From: Bifidobacterium samirii
GTDB lineage: Bacteria > Actinomycetota > Actinomycetes > Actinomycetales > Bifidobacteriaceae
Length of the DNA: 64,000 nt
Assembly: GCF_003952945.1 (NCBI RefSeq)
Contig: NZ_QXGK01000001.1
Location: forward strand, 62,001-126,000
Direction: 5' to 3'
Under the pieces are notes generated by a model. That model did not search any database and was not told the origin of the DNA. It worked only from the letters and a program-made list of their open reading frames with translations. Positions 24,368 through 32,797 of this stretch are shown here, piece by piece. Positions within the stretch are counted from its first letter, which is position 1. Each line of letters opens with the position of its first letter. The translations under genes and the position numbers were made by a program.

Positions 24368-26047
24368 ATGGCGGAATTCGTATATCAGATGATCAAGGCC
24401 CGTAAGTCGTACGGCGACCGTGTGATCCTCAACGACGTGACGCTCAGCTTCCTGCCCGGCGCGAAGATCGGCGTCGTGGGCCCCAACGGCATGGGCAAGT
24501 CCACGCTGCTCAAGATCATGGCCGGCCTGGAAACCGTGAGCAACGGCGAGGCGTACGTCACCCCGGGCTTCACCGTCGGCATCCTGCAGCAGGAGCCGCC
24601 GCTGGACGACACCAAGACCGTGGGCGAGAACATCAAGATGGCGTTCGGCGAGATCGCGCAGAAGGTCGCCCGCTTCAACGAGATCGGCGAGGAGATGGCG
24701 AACCCGGACGCCGACTTCGACGCGCTGATGGACGAGATGGGCAAGCTGCAGAACGACATCGACGCCGCCAACGGCTGGGATCTCGACTCGCAGCTCGAGC
24801 AGGCGATGGACGCGCTGCAGTGCCCGGATCCGGACACGCCGGTCAACGTGTGCTCCGGCGGCGAGCGCCGTCGCGTGGCGCTGTGCAAGCTGCTGCTCGA
24901 GGCTCCGGACCTGCTGCTGCTCGACGAGCCCACCAACCATCTGGACGCCGAGTCGATCCTGTGGCTGGAGAAGTTCCTGCACCAGTATCCGGGCGCCGTG
25001 ATCGCGGTCACCCACGACCGTTACTTCATGGACAACGTGGCCGAGTGGATCTGCGAGGTGGACCGCGGCCAGCTGTACCCGTACAAGGGCAACTACACCA
25101 CGTATCTGGAGACCAAGGCGAAGCGTATGGAGATCCAGGGCGCCAAGGACGCCAAGCTCGCCAAGCGCCTCAAGAACGAGCTGGAGTGGGTGCGCTCCTC
25201 GCCGAAGGCCCGTCAGGCGAAGAACAAGGCGCGTCTGGAGCGCTACGACCAGATGGAGGCCGAGGCCAGGAACAACAAGAAGCTCGACTTCTCCGAGATC
25301 CAGATCCCGGCCGGCCCGCGTCTGGGTTCGACCGTTCTGGAGGCGAAGCACATCCACAAGGCGTTCGGCGACCGCGTGCTCATCGACGACCTGTCGTTCT
25401 CGCTGCCGCGCAACGGCATCGTGGGCGTCATCGGCCCGAACGGCGTGGGCAAGTCGACGCTGTTCAAGACGATCGTCGGCCTGGAGCCGCTGTCGGGCGG
25501 CGAGCTGAACATCGGTGAGACGGTGAAGATCAGCTACGTCGATCAGGGCCGCGAGGGCCTCGATCCGAACAAGAACCTGTGGGAGGCGGTCTCCGGCGGT
25601 CTTGACTTCATCGAGGTGGGCGGCGTCGAGGTGCCGACCCGCGCCTATGTGGCGAGCTTCGGCTTCAAGGGCTCCGACCAGCAGAAGCTGACGGGCGTGC
25701 TCTCCGGCGGCGAGCGCAACCGTCTGAACCTGGCGCTGACCCTCAAGCAGGGCGGCAACCTGCTGCTGCTCGACGAGCCGACCAACGATCTGGACGTCGA
25801 GACGCTGGAGAGCCTGGAGAACGCGCTCATCGAGTTCCCGGGCTGCGCCGTGGTCGTCTCCCACGACCGTTGGTTCCTCGACCGCGTCGCCACGCACATC
25901 CTCGCGTGGGAGGGCGATGACGAGAACCCGGCCAACTGGTACTGGTTCGAGGGCAACTTCCAGGCGTATCAGGAGAACAAGATCGCGCGTCTGGGCGAGG
26001 AGGCCTCCAAGCCGCATCGTCTGCACCGTAAGCTGACCCGCGTCTGA
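24368..26047 (+). CDS. ettA: ABC-F protein, energy-dependent translational throttle EttA
   Basis: 559 residues, AAGGAG upstream of ATG, no membrane segments. Two ABC cassettes: Walker A GPNGMGKST and GPNGVGKST, signatures CSGGERRR and LSGGERNR, Walker B LLLLDEPTNHLD and LLLLDEPTNDLD. Between them lies the P-site tRNA-interacting linker rich in Lys/Arg (ELEWVRSSPKARQAKNKAR), whose sequence is typical of EttA. It binds the ribosomal E site and gates the first elongation step according to ATP/ADP. Single gene with its own terminator. Confidence 0.95.
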   Translation: MAEFVYQMIKARKSYGDRVILNDVTLSFLPGAKIGVVGPNGMGKSTLLKIMAGLETVSNGEAYVTPGFTVGILQQEPPLDDTKTVGENIKMAFGEIAQKVARFNEIGEEMANPDADFDALMDEMGKLQNDIDAANGWDLDSQLEQAMDALQCPDPDTPVNVCSGGERRRVALCKLLLEAPDLLLLDEPTNHLDAESILWLEKFLHQYPGAVIAVTHDRYFMDNVAEWICEVDRGQLYPYKGNYTTYLETKAKRMEIQGAKDAKLAKRLKNELEWVRSSPKARQAKNKARLERYDQMEAEARNNKKLDFSEIQIPAGPRLGSTVLEAKHIHKAFGDRVLIDDLSFSLPRNGIVGVIGPNGVGKSTLFKTIVGLEPLSGGELNIGETVKISYVDQGREGLDPNKNLWEAVSGGLDFIEVGGVEVPTRAYVASFGFKGSDQQKLTGVLSGGERNRLNLALTLKQGGNLLLLDEPTNDLDVETLESLENALIEFPGCAVVVSHDRWFLDRVATHILAWEGDDENPANWYWFEGNFQAYQENKIARLGEEASKPHRLHRKLTRV

Positions 26048-26071
26048 TCGGTTCCGACGCACGCGATCAGT

Positions 26072-26119
26072 AAGGGGCCCGTTCCTTCCGGCCGTATCCG
26101 GCCGAGGGGACGGGCCTTT
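26072..26119 (+). terminator. Terminator of ettA
   Basis: Hairpin with outer stem AAGGGGCCCGTTCC pairing with GGGACGGGCCTTT, inner stem CCGGCC/GGCCGG, and a T-rich end, 25 bp after the ettA stop. Confidence 0.8.
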
Positions 26120-26123
26120 CGCA

Positions 26124-26324
26124 TATCCGCCGCCGGCACCTGTCCCCGTTTCGCGTCGTCATTCGTATACATCCGGCGTTCCGATCACCGATTGCGACGC
26201 CGACAGTCCCGTTCGCGTCGCAATCCGCACACCATCCGGATTCCACATACAGGTTGCGACGCAAACAGCCCCGGTTGCGTCGCCGTCTGCATACGACCGA
26301 CGTTTCCCTTACGGATTGCGACGC
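26124..26324. repeat. R1 palindrome array, locus 2 (62-bp period)
   Basis: Left arms start at 26186 (CACCGATTGCGACGC), 26248 (TACAGGTTGCGACGC) and 26310 (TACGGATTGCGACGC), exactly 62 bp apart. Right arms GCGTCGCAATCCG and GCGTCGCCGTCTG follow the first two. A further right arm (GCGTCGTCATTCG at 26153) fits the same register for a decayed unit at 26124. It lies between ettA and tesB; the remaining ~190 bp up to tesB show nothing recognisable. Confidence 0.9.
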
Positions 26325-26517
26325 AGAGTCCGCGCCGTGGATCGTCGTCATGCCCGTCGTCACGCCCATCATCGTGGTTGTAACACGGGGGCGATAGGCT
26401 ACTGGGCGAACCGGCCGCACCGACGACGCGCAGCCGACGGCCGGCGGCGACACACACGGAAGAGGCGCGCCGCAGGCGCAGGATGCAGGCCGGGACCGGC
26501 ACGAGAAAGGATGCGAT

Positions 26518-27420
26518 ATGGCAACGGAGTCGACGCCGCTGGAGCGGCTGGTGAAGGTGCTGGAGCTGGGCGAGCCGTCCGAGCACCGCGGACACACGTA
26601 TCTGAACGGCGAGAGCATGTACTTCCCCACGGGCCGCGTCTACGGCGGCCAGGTGATCGCCCAGTCGCTGATCGCGGCGGCGAAAACGGTGCCGCAGGGC
26701 CGGCTGCCGCATTCGATCCACGGCTATTTCATCGCGATGGGCGACATCCGTCAGGATCTGCTGTTCGACGTGGAGACGCTGCGCGACGGCCGTTCGTTCT
26801 CGGCGCGCCGCGTCAACGTGACGCAGGCGGACGGCGCGATCCTGACCGCGATCGCCAGCTTCCAGCAGGACGGCCAGTCGGGCGTCGAGTTCGCCGATCC
26901 GATGCCGACGGATGTGCCCGATCCGGAGTCGCTGACGGCCGCGAAGGACCTGATGGCCCCGTTCGCCGCGAAGTCGCCGTTCGCCGAATACTATGCGAAG
27001 CGTTCCCCGTTCGACATCCGCCATGTGACGCCGACGATCATGCTGCGGCCGGATGTGCAGAGCGCCGGCCATGATTCGGGCCGCCAGATGGTGTGGATGC
27101 GCGCCGACGGCGAACTGCCGGACGCGTCGCAGACACTGCATCGTGCGATGCTGGCGCTCGGCTGCGACCAGGTGATGATGGAGCCGGTGCTGCGCCGCGC
27201 CGGATTGAGCATCGCCACGCCGGGCATCTCGTACGCGTCGATCGACCATTCGATGTGGTGGTACCGCGACGTGGACGTCACCCAGTGGCATCTGTACGTG
27301 CAGGATACGCCGACCGCCGCGCACGGGCGGGGCCTGGCCACCGCGAAGGTGTACGCGCGCACCGGCGAACTGGTCGCCGCGATGTCCCAGGAGGCGATGA
27401 TCCGCGTCCCCCAGGCGTGA
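26518..27420 (+). CDS. tesB: Acyl-CoA thioesterase II
   Basis: 300 residues, AGAAAGG upstream of ATG. Double hot-dog TesB fold: the first half has FPTGRVYGGQVIAQSL and SIHGYFIAMGD, plus SFSARRVNVTQADGAI. The second half carries HRAMLALGCDQVMMEP and the catalytic-region motif ASIDHSMWWYRD. It hydrolyses medium/long-chain acyl-CoA in the cytoplasm. A perfect hairpin follows the stop. Confidence 0.94.
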   Translation: MATESTPLERLVKVLELGEPSEHRGHTYLNGESMYFPTGRVYGGQVIAQSLIAAAKTVPQGRLPHSIHGYFIAMGDIRQDLLFDVETLRDGRSFSARRVNVTQADGAILTAIASFQQDGQSGVEFADPMPTDVPDPESLTAAKDLMAPFAAKSPFAEYYAKRSPFDIRHVTPTIMLRPDVQSAGHDSGRQMVWMRADGELPDASQTLHRAMLALGCDQVMMEPVLRRAGLSIATPGISYASIDHSMWWYRDVDVTQWHLYVQDTPTAAHGRGLATAKVYARTGELVAAMSQEAMIRVPQA

Positions 27421-27430
27421 TCGGGACCAC

Positions 27431-27472
27431 GCATCGGCCGGGTGCGACGTCGATGTCGCACCCGGCCGATGC
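27431..27472. terminator. Bidirectional terminator, tesB / DUF3180 gene
   Basis: Perfect 18-bp stem (27431-27448 with 27455-27472) and a 6-base loop, between convergent genes ending at 27420 and 27488. Confidence 0.82.
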
Positions 27473-27487
27473 CAGGCCGCAGCGAGT

Positions 27488-28027
27488 TCAGTGGCTGGTC
27501 TTGGCGGTGGCCTGCGCCATGTTGCGGCGCCGGCCGCGCGTCTTGGCGGCGGTGCTTTCGGGGCCGTCCATCGGGGGCAGCTGGCACAGCCACTCCCCCA
27601 CGATGCCGATGACCATGTCGATCAGGCATACGACGGCGGCGACCGCGCATTCGATGACGGCCTGTCGGTAGTACTCGGCCTCGAAATGAGCCACGCTCAG
27701 CAGGATCTGCCCGCCGTACCAGCCGACGAGCGCCGCGCCGGCGAGTCCGAGCGCCTTGGCGAGCACGAGCGTCGACACGGCCTTCTGCGGGTCGAGGGGT
27801 TTGAGTTCGGCGCGTTTGCGCGGGTCGGTGGTCGTGTAGCGGTGCACCTGCAGGGCGAGCACGAGCACGGTGACGCCGAGTGCGAGCAGCAGCGCGGACA
27901 CGAACCAGGGCGCGCCGAGCACGCCGGCACCGGAGCGTTCGTCGTAGGTGGCGGCCATCATGCCGCCGACCAGTCCGGCGAGCATGGCGAGCACGTACTG
28001 CCACCAGGGGGTGCGATGGGCGCTCAT
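27488..28027 (-). CDS. DUF3180-type membrane protein
   Basis: 179 residues from ATG at 28027, with GGAGG upstream inside the preceding gene, and a 4-base ATGA overlap with its stop. Four hydrophobic helices in two pairs (YVLAMLAGLVGGMMAATY and WFVSALLLALGVTVLVLAL; then LGLAGAALVGWYGGQIL and AVAAVVCLIDMVIGIVG) are separated by RYTTTDPRKR. This topology and its place directly after folate-type genes match the actinobacterial DUF3180 family of unknown function. The C-terminus is basic and cytoplasmic. Confidence 0.8.
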   Translation of the reverse strand: MSAHRTPWWQYVLAMLAGLVGGMMAATYDERSGAGVLGAPWFVSALLLALGVTVLVLALQVHRYTTTDPRKRAELKPLDPQKAVSTLVLAKALGLAGAALVGWYGGQILLSVAHFEAEYYRQAVIECAVAAVVCLIDMVIGIVGEWLCQLPPMDGPESTAAKTRGRRRNMAQATAKTSH

Positions 28028-28881
28028 AGCGTGCCTCCGATGATCCAGTTGTCGGACAGCATGCCGACCTGCGCGGCGTCGGGCGCCATCGCGAGCAGGA
28101 ACGACACGGGGTCGCCGTCGAGCCGCGCGTCGGGGTCCATGTCGAGCCAGGGGGCGAGCACGGCGGCGCGGGTGCGCGCGGACGGCCACGGCACGCGGCA
28201 GTCGGGGTCGTCGGCGTGCACGCCGGGCATGTCGACGAGGTCGAGGTCGAGTCCGCCGCCGACGGCCGCCTCCACGTCGCCGAGCGCGGCGATGAGCGTG
28301 CGCGCGTCGAGCCGTGTGGTGATCTGGATGACGGCGGCCATCGCGTCGGGCCGGTCGAAGCGGCTGACATGGTAGAGCGGCGAGATGCCGTCGACCTGGT
28401 TGCCGACGATGCCGTCGATGGCGACGATGGCGGTGCGGAAGCGCGTTTCGGCGTCGGCGGACGTGGTGTCCATCGAGATGATCGCCGTGCGGAACGCGTC
28501 GGTATCGACGCCGACGATGTCGCCGGCGTTGTGGCCGGCCATCTCGCCCGACGTGCCGTCAGACGCGCTGCCGGGCACACCGCCGTTCGACTCCGCATCC
28601 CGTGCCGCTTCACGGTCACCACACTGTTTCACACCTTGTTCCACGACCGTCGGGAACGCCGCGTTCGCGCCTTCCCCGACCGCGGCACCGCCGTCCGACG
28701 CCGGTTCCACGCTCACCGTCACGTCCATGCCGGCGAGCAGCGTCTCGACGGCCGGATCGTCGCAGTGCACGATGACGTCGACGTGCAGCCGGCCGGCCAG
28801 CGCGGCCGCCGTCGCCTCGTCGAGTCCGCCGTCGCCGTCGCCGCCGATGCGCAGCGTCACGTTCGCGCCGCGAATGTCCAT
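28024..28881 (-). CDS. Degenerate HPPK-like protein of the fol locus
   Basis: 285 residues. The C-terminal half (about 130-285) aligns by eye with HPPK: a helix after the first strand (RFRTAIVAIDGI), GISPLYHVSRFD in the position of the family SPLYxT motif, then a GGLDLDLVDM strand. The family's N-terminal glycine-rich GSNxGD loop appears as MDTTSAD, and the RWGPRxxDxD metal/ATP motif is reduced to GGLDLD. Pyrophosphokinase activity is therefore doubtful. The N-terminal ~125 residues are low-complexity and not recognisable as FolB. It sits where bifidobacteria with a full pathway carry folE-folP-folB/K behind ftsH, so it is probably a remnant. Confidence 0.65.
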   Translation of the reverse strand: MDIRGANVTLRIGGDGDGGLDEATAAALAGRLHVDVIVHCDDPAVETLLAGMDVTVSVEPASDGGAAVGEGANAAFPTVVEQGVKQCGDREAARDAESNGGVPGSASDGTSGEMAGHNAGDIVGVDTDAFRTAIISMDTTSADAETRFRTAIVAIDGIVGNQVDGISPLYHVSRFDRPDAMAAVIQITTRLDARTLIAALGDVEAAVGGGLDLDLVDMPGVHADDPDCRVPWPSARTRAAVLAPWLDMDPDARLDGDPVSFLLAMAPDAAQVGMLSDNWIIGGTL

Positions 28882-28921
28882 GATTCCTCCTGTAAGACTC
28901 GTATCGGACGCCCTTCACGAC

Positions 28922-28956
28922 GTGAGGGGCACGCCATGCACTGGCATGCCCCTCAC
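28922..28956 (-). terminator. Hairpin between ftsH and the HPPK-like gene
   Basis: 15-bp stem GTGAGGGGCACGCCA / TGGCATGCCCCTCAC with one mismatch and a 5-base loop. It lies 3' of ftsH and just upstream of the HPPK-like start, so the ftsH transcript probably ends here. Confidence 0.65.
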
Positions 28957-29027
28957 CTCGATGAGCCGATGCTCCCCGCGAACGCGAAGCCCGCGCCGCG
29001 GGAATCCGCCGTCACTCGGTCATTCGG

Positions 29028-31106
29028 TCACTCGCCGGTCTTCATGCCCGCGGACCGGCGCAGCGACTCGGGGATCTCGACCGGCGGCTTGTCCGAGTCG
29101 GGACGGCGCTCGTCGGAGAGCCACACCGGGCGCTTGGGCGCCTTCTTCACGTTGGCGAAGATCTCGGCGAGCTCCTTCTCGTTGAGCGTTTCCTTGACGA
29201 GCAGCTGGCGCACGAGCTCGTCGAGCACGTCGCGGTTCTCGTTGATGACGTTCCACGCCTCGGTGTGCGCGGTCTCGACGAGCTTGAGCACCTCGTCGTC
29301 GATCTGCTGGGCGGTGCGTTCGGAGAATTGGCGGGCCATCGCGCCCTCCATGCCGCCCTCCTCGCCTTCGGACCACTTGATCGCGCCGAGCGTGGACGAG
29401 AAGCCGTATTCCATGACCATCGTGCGGGCGATGTTGGTCGCCTTCTCGATGTCGTTGGACGCGCCGGTGGTCGGATCGTGGAAGACGATCTCCTCGGCGG
29501 TGCGGCCGCCCATCGCGTACGCCATCTGGTCGAGCAGCTGGTTGCGCGACATCGAGTAGCGGTCGGACGTGGGCATGACGGCCGTGTAGCCGAGCGCGCG
29601 GCCTCGCGGCAGGATCGTGACCTTGGTGACCGGGTCGGTGTCGTTCATCGCGGCGGCGACGAGCGCGTGGCCGCCTTCATGGTAGGCGGTGTTGCGCAGC
29701 TCCTCGAGCGCCATGCCCTTCGAGCGGCGCTTGGGGCCGGACTGGACGCGGTCGATGGCCTCGTCGATGGCGCGGTTGTCGATGAGCTGGGCGCCGGCGC
29801 GGGCGCACAGCAGCGCGGCCTCGTTGAGCACGTTGGACAGGTCGGCGCCGGTGAAGCCGGGGGTGCGCACGGCGACCGTGTGCAGGTCGACGTCCGGCAC
29901 GAACGGCTTGCCCTTGGCGTGGACCTTGAGGATCGCCTCGCGGCCTTCCAGGTCCGGCGCCTCGACGGCGACCTGGCGGTCGAAGCGGCCCGGGCGCAGC
30001 AGCGCCGGGTCGAGCACGTCGGGTCGGTTGGTCGCGGCGATGATGATCAGGTTCGTGTCGTTGTTGAAGCCGTCCATCTCGACGAGCAGCTGGTTGAGGG
30101 TCTGCTCGCGCTCGTCGTGGCCGCCGGACATGCCGGAGCCGCGCTTGCGGCCGACCGCGTCGATCTCGTCGATGAAGATGATCGCCGGGGCGTTCTTCTT
30201 GGCCTCGTCGAACAGCTCGCGCACGCGGGAGGCACCCAGGCCGACGAACATCTCGACGAAGTCGGAGCCGGCCATCGAGTAGAACGGCACGCCCGCCTCG
30301 CCTGCGATCGCGCGGGCGAGCAGCGTCTTGCCGGTGCCGGGGGGACCGTACAGGAGCACGCCGCGCGGGATGCGCGCGCCGAGCGCCTTGTAGCGCGACG
30401 GGTCCTTGAGGAAGTCGCGGATCTCCTCGACCTCCTGCACGGCCGCGTCCTCGCCGGCCACGTCGGAGAACTTCGTGTCGGGGGTCTGGCCTTCGAGCAG
30501 CTTGCCGCTGTTCTTCTTGCCGCCCATGCCGAACATGCCGCCGTTACCCATGTTGCGCATGAGCAGCCACCAGAGGGCCACGAGCAGGATGATCGGCAGC
30601 AGCGAGCTGAGCAGGTAGCTGAACATGCTGCTCTGGCGCATCGTGGTGGTCCAGCCGTTGGCCGGGTTGGCCTTGGTGACCAGCTGCACGATCTGCGCGC
30701 TCTGCGCGTACGCGTAGTAGAACTGCACGTTCTTGCCGTAGTTGCGCGGACGGTTCGTCTCCGGATCGGTCTTGGTGTAGTCGGCGTTCAGCTCCAGCTT
30801 GACCTGCTGGGTGTTGTCGACGATCTGCGCGTACTTGACGTTGCCGGACTGCAGCAGCGACAGGCCGTCCTTGGTGTCGATGGTCTGCGTGCCCGTTCCG
30901 GCGAACAGCTGGAACGAGACGAGCGCCATCACCACGATGAGCGCGCCCCACAGCCACGGCGACTGCCAGAACTTCTTCGGGCCGTTCTGCCCGTTGCCGT
31001 TGTCGCCGCGGCCCGACTGGTTGGAGCCGTTGTCGCCGCGGTTGAAGGGATTGCCGAACGGGTTCGGGTTATTGCCCGGACCGCCCGACCCTTGCGTATA
31101 GTTCAT
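29028..31106 (-). CDS. ftsH: ATP-dependent zinc metalloprotease FtsH
   Basis: 692 residues. A Gly/Asn-rich N-terminal tail (about 40 residues) precedes the first membrane helix, then an extracytoplasmic segment and a second helix ([22 protein letters not shown]). AAA+ domain: Walker A GPPGTGKT, Walker [35 protein letters not shown]. The peptidase zinc site is HEGGH. It degrades membrane and short-lived proteins. It overlaps hpt by 4 bases (ATGA), with AAGGAGCG upstream of its start. Confidence 0.97.
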   Translation of the reverse strand: MNYTQGSGGPGNNPNPFGNPFNRGDNGSNQSGRGDNGNGQNGPKKFWQSPWLWGALIVVMALVSFQLFAGTGTQTIDTKDGLSLLQSGNVKYAQIVDNTQQVKLELNADYTKTDPETNRPRNYGKNVQFYYAYAQSAQIVQLVTKANPANGWTTTMRQSSMFSYLLSSLLPIILLVALWWLLMRNMGNGGMFGMGGKKNSGKLLEGQTPDTKFSDVAGEDAAVQEVEEIRDFLKDPSRYKALGARIPRGVLLYGPPGTGKTLLARAIAGEAGVPFYSMAGSDFVEMFVGLGASRVRELFDEAKKNAPAIIFIDEIDAVGRKRGSGMSGGHDEREQTLNQLLVEMDGFNNDTNLIIIAATNRPDVLDPALLRPGRFDRQVAVEAPDLEGREAILKVHAKGKPFVPDVDLHTVAVRTPGFTGADLSNVLNEAALLCARAGAQLIDNRAIDEAIDRVQSGPKRRSKGMALEELRNTAYHEGGHALVAAAMNDTDPVTKVTILPRGRALGYTAVMPTSDRYSMSRNQLLDQMAYAMGGRTAEEIVFHDPTTGASNDIEKATNIARTMVMEYGFSSTLGAIKWSEGEEGGMEGAMARQFSERTAQQIDDEVLKLVETAHTEAWNVINENRDVLDELVRQLLVKETLNEKELAEIFANVKKAPKRPVWLSDERRPDSDKPPVEIPESLRRSAGMKTGE

Positions 31107-31666
31107 TCATTCGCTCCTTGGTACACTTCCGGCCGAAGCACCGCGATCGAGTCGAGGTTGCGGAAGCGTTCGTCGTAGTCGAGGCCGAATCCGACGACGA
31201 ACTCGTCGGGGATCTCGTAGCCGTGGTACTTGATGTCCACGTCGACTTCGCGTCGGGCGGGCTTCTCCAGCAGGGCGAAGATCTCGACGGACGCCGCGCC
31301 GCGGCGCTTGAGCTCCTCGACCAGCCAGGCGAGCGTGCGGCCGGAGTCGACGATGTCCTCGACGATCAGGATGTGGCGGCCGCGCACGTCGGTCGACAGG
31401 TCCTGACGGATGGTGACGGTGCCGCTCGACTTGGTGCCCGAGCCGTAGCTCGACAGGCTCATGAAGTCCATCTGGGCGGGGATGCTGACGGCCTGCGCGA
31501 AGGCGGCCAGCGTGTTGACCGCGCCCTTGAGCACGGCGAGGAGCAGCAGGTCCTTGTCCTTGTAGTCCTCGCTCACGACGGCCGCAACCTCGTGGATCTT
31601 GTGGTCGATTTCTTCTTTGCTGACCAGTTCGTGGTCAATCTGATCTTGAACGTCGGCGATTCGCAT
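31103..31666 (-). CDS. hpt: Hypoxanthine phosphoribosyltransferase
   Basis: 187 residues from ATG at 31666; another ATG lies at 31675. PRPP-binding loop ILIVEDIVDSGRTLAWL, an N-terminal pyrophosphate-binding LKGAVNTLAAF, the flexible loop SYGSGTKSSG, and the purine-contacting DEFVVGFGLDYDERFRNL. It salvages hypoxanthine and guanine. Its start lies inside tilS (32-base overlap) and its stop inside the ftsH start, giving the conserved coupled order tilS-hpt-ftsH. Confidence 0.96.
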   Translation of the reverse strand: MRIADVQDQIDHELVSKEEIDHKIHEVAAVVSEDYKDKDLLLLAVLKGAVNTLAAFAQAVSIPAQMDFMSLSSYGSGTKSSGTVTIRQDLSTDVRGRHILIVEDIVDSGRTLAWLVEELKRRGAASVEIFALLEKPARREVDVDIKYHGYEIPDEFVVGFGLDYDERFRNLDSIAVLRPEVYQGANE

Positions 31667-32756
31667 GCGCACCATCTTGGCATACGCGAATGACGTGTTT
31701 CTGGCGGAAAGCTGAGTATCCGCTGGAAAATGAGACGGCTCCCTGACCGTGCCAGTCGGCCGCCAGCCGCTCCACGGCCTCGATCTGGCGGGCACTCGCC
31801 TCGATGCCGGCGGCGCCCAGCGCGTGCGCGATGACGCGCCTGCGGATGGCGGGATGCTCGGCGGCGAGCCGTTTCGCCGACAGTCGCAGCACGTCGCCGG
31901 CGGCGTCGACGCGCGCGCGTTCCAGCGCCGCGTCGGCCATCTCGTCGAGGTACGCCTTGTCGGCTCTGAGCGAACGCGACGCGTCGGCCAGATGCGCCGC
32001 GATATCGCCGCCGGTGAAATCGCGCAGGTACGGGATGAGCCGCTGGCGGATACGCGAGCGCAACGGCAGCGCGCGCCACGCGTCGTCGTCGGCAGCGTCG
32101 GGGTCGGCAGCGTCGCCGTTGGTCGGGTCGTCCCACCATGCGACGTCAAGGTCGCGGCAGATGCCGGTGGTGTCGTCGCGGGTCGTGCGCTCCAGCAGCG
32201 GCCGCGCGTAGCGCACGCCGTCGCGTGCGAAGACGGCGGGCATGCCGGCGAGCGCGTCGGTGCCGCCGGAGCGCAGCAGGCCGATGAGCACCGTTTCGGC
32301 CTGGTCGTCGCGCGTGTGGGCGAGCAGCACGCATGCGGCGGCGAGCCGGCCGGCGATGCGCGCGATGGCCGCATAGCGCGCGTCGCGGGCGGCCGCCTCC
32401 GCTCCCCTGCGGTCGGCGGGCACGTCGATGCGGTCGACGACGACCGGATCGATGCCGAGCGCACGGCAGCGGTCGGCGGCGTCGCGCGCCACGTCGGCGG
32501 ACCCGTCCTGCATTGCATGGTCGATGATGACGGCGCCGCAGCGTACGCCGAGCGACGCGCATACGATGCGCGCGGTCGCGGCGAGCGCCATCGAGTCGCG
32601 GCCGCCGGAGCAGGCGACGAGGACGAGCGGCGCGTCGGGGTCGGGCGCGTGCTCGCCGTGGGTGCGGAAGCGCGGGTCCTGCACGTCGATGCCGAGCGTG
32701 GCGAGCGTGGCGCGCACCCCGCCGATCGCGGTGCGCAGCCGGGCCGTGTACGCCAT
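31635..32756 (-). CDS. tilS: tRNA(Ile)-lysidine synthase
   Basis: 373 residues with GGAAAGGAAC upstream of ATG. The N-type ATP-pyrophosphatase loop is VACSGGRDSMALA. Further motifs are HAMQDGSADVA, LLAHTRDDQAETVL and WWDDPTNGD. It modifies the CAU anticodon of tRNA-Ile2 to lysidine so that it reads AUA. The C-terminal substrate-binding domain found in E. coli TilS is missing, as in many shorter TilS proteins. Confidence 0.94.
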   Translation of the reverse strand: MAYTARLRTAIGGVRATLATLGIDVQDPRFRTHGEHAPDPDAPLVLVACSGGRDSMALAATARIVCASLGVRCGAVIIDHAMQDGSADVARDAADRCRALGIDPVVVDRIDVPADRRGAEAAARDARYAAIARIAGRLAAACVLLAHTRDDQAETVLIGLLRSGGTDALAGMPAVFARDGVRYARPLLERTTRDDTTGICRDLDVAWWDDPTNGDAADPDAADDDAWRALPLRSRIRQRLIPYLRDFTGGDIAAHLADASRSLRADKAYLDEMADAALERARVDAAGDVLRLSAKRLAAEHPAIRRRVIAHALGAAGIEASARQIEAVERLAADWHGQGAVSFSSGYSAFRQKHVIRVCQDGAHANRRRSRSD

Positions 32757-32797
32757 GACTGTTCCTTTCCTTCTCGGTTCGCCGGAGTCGGCCCGGG

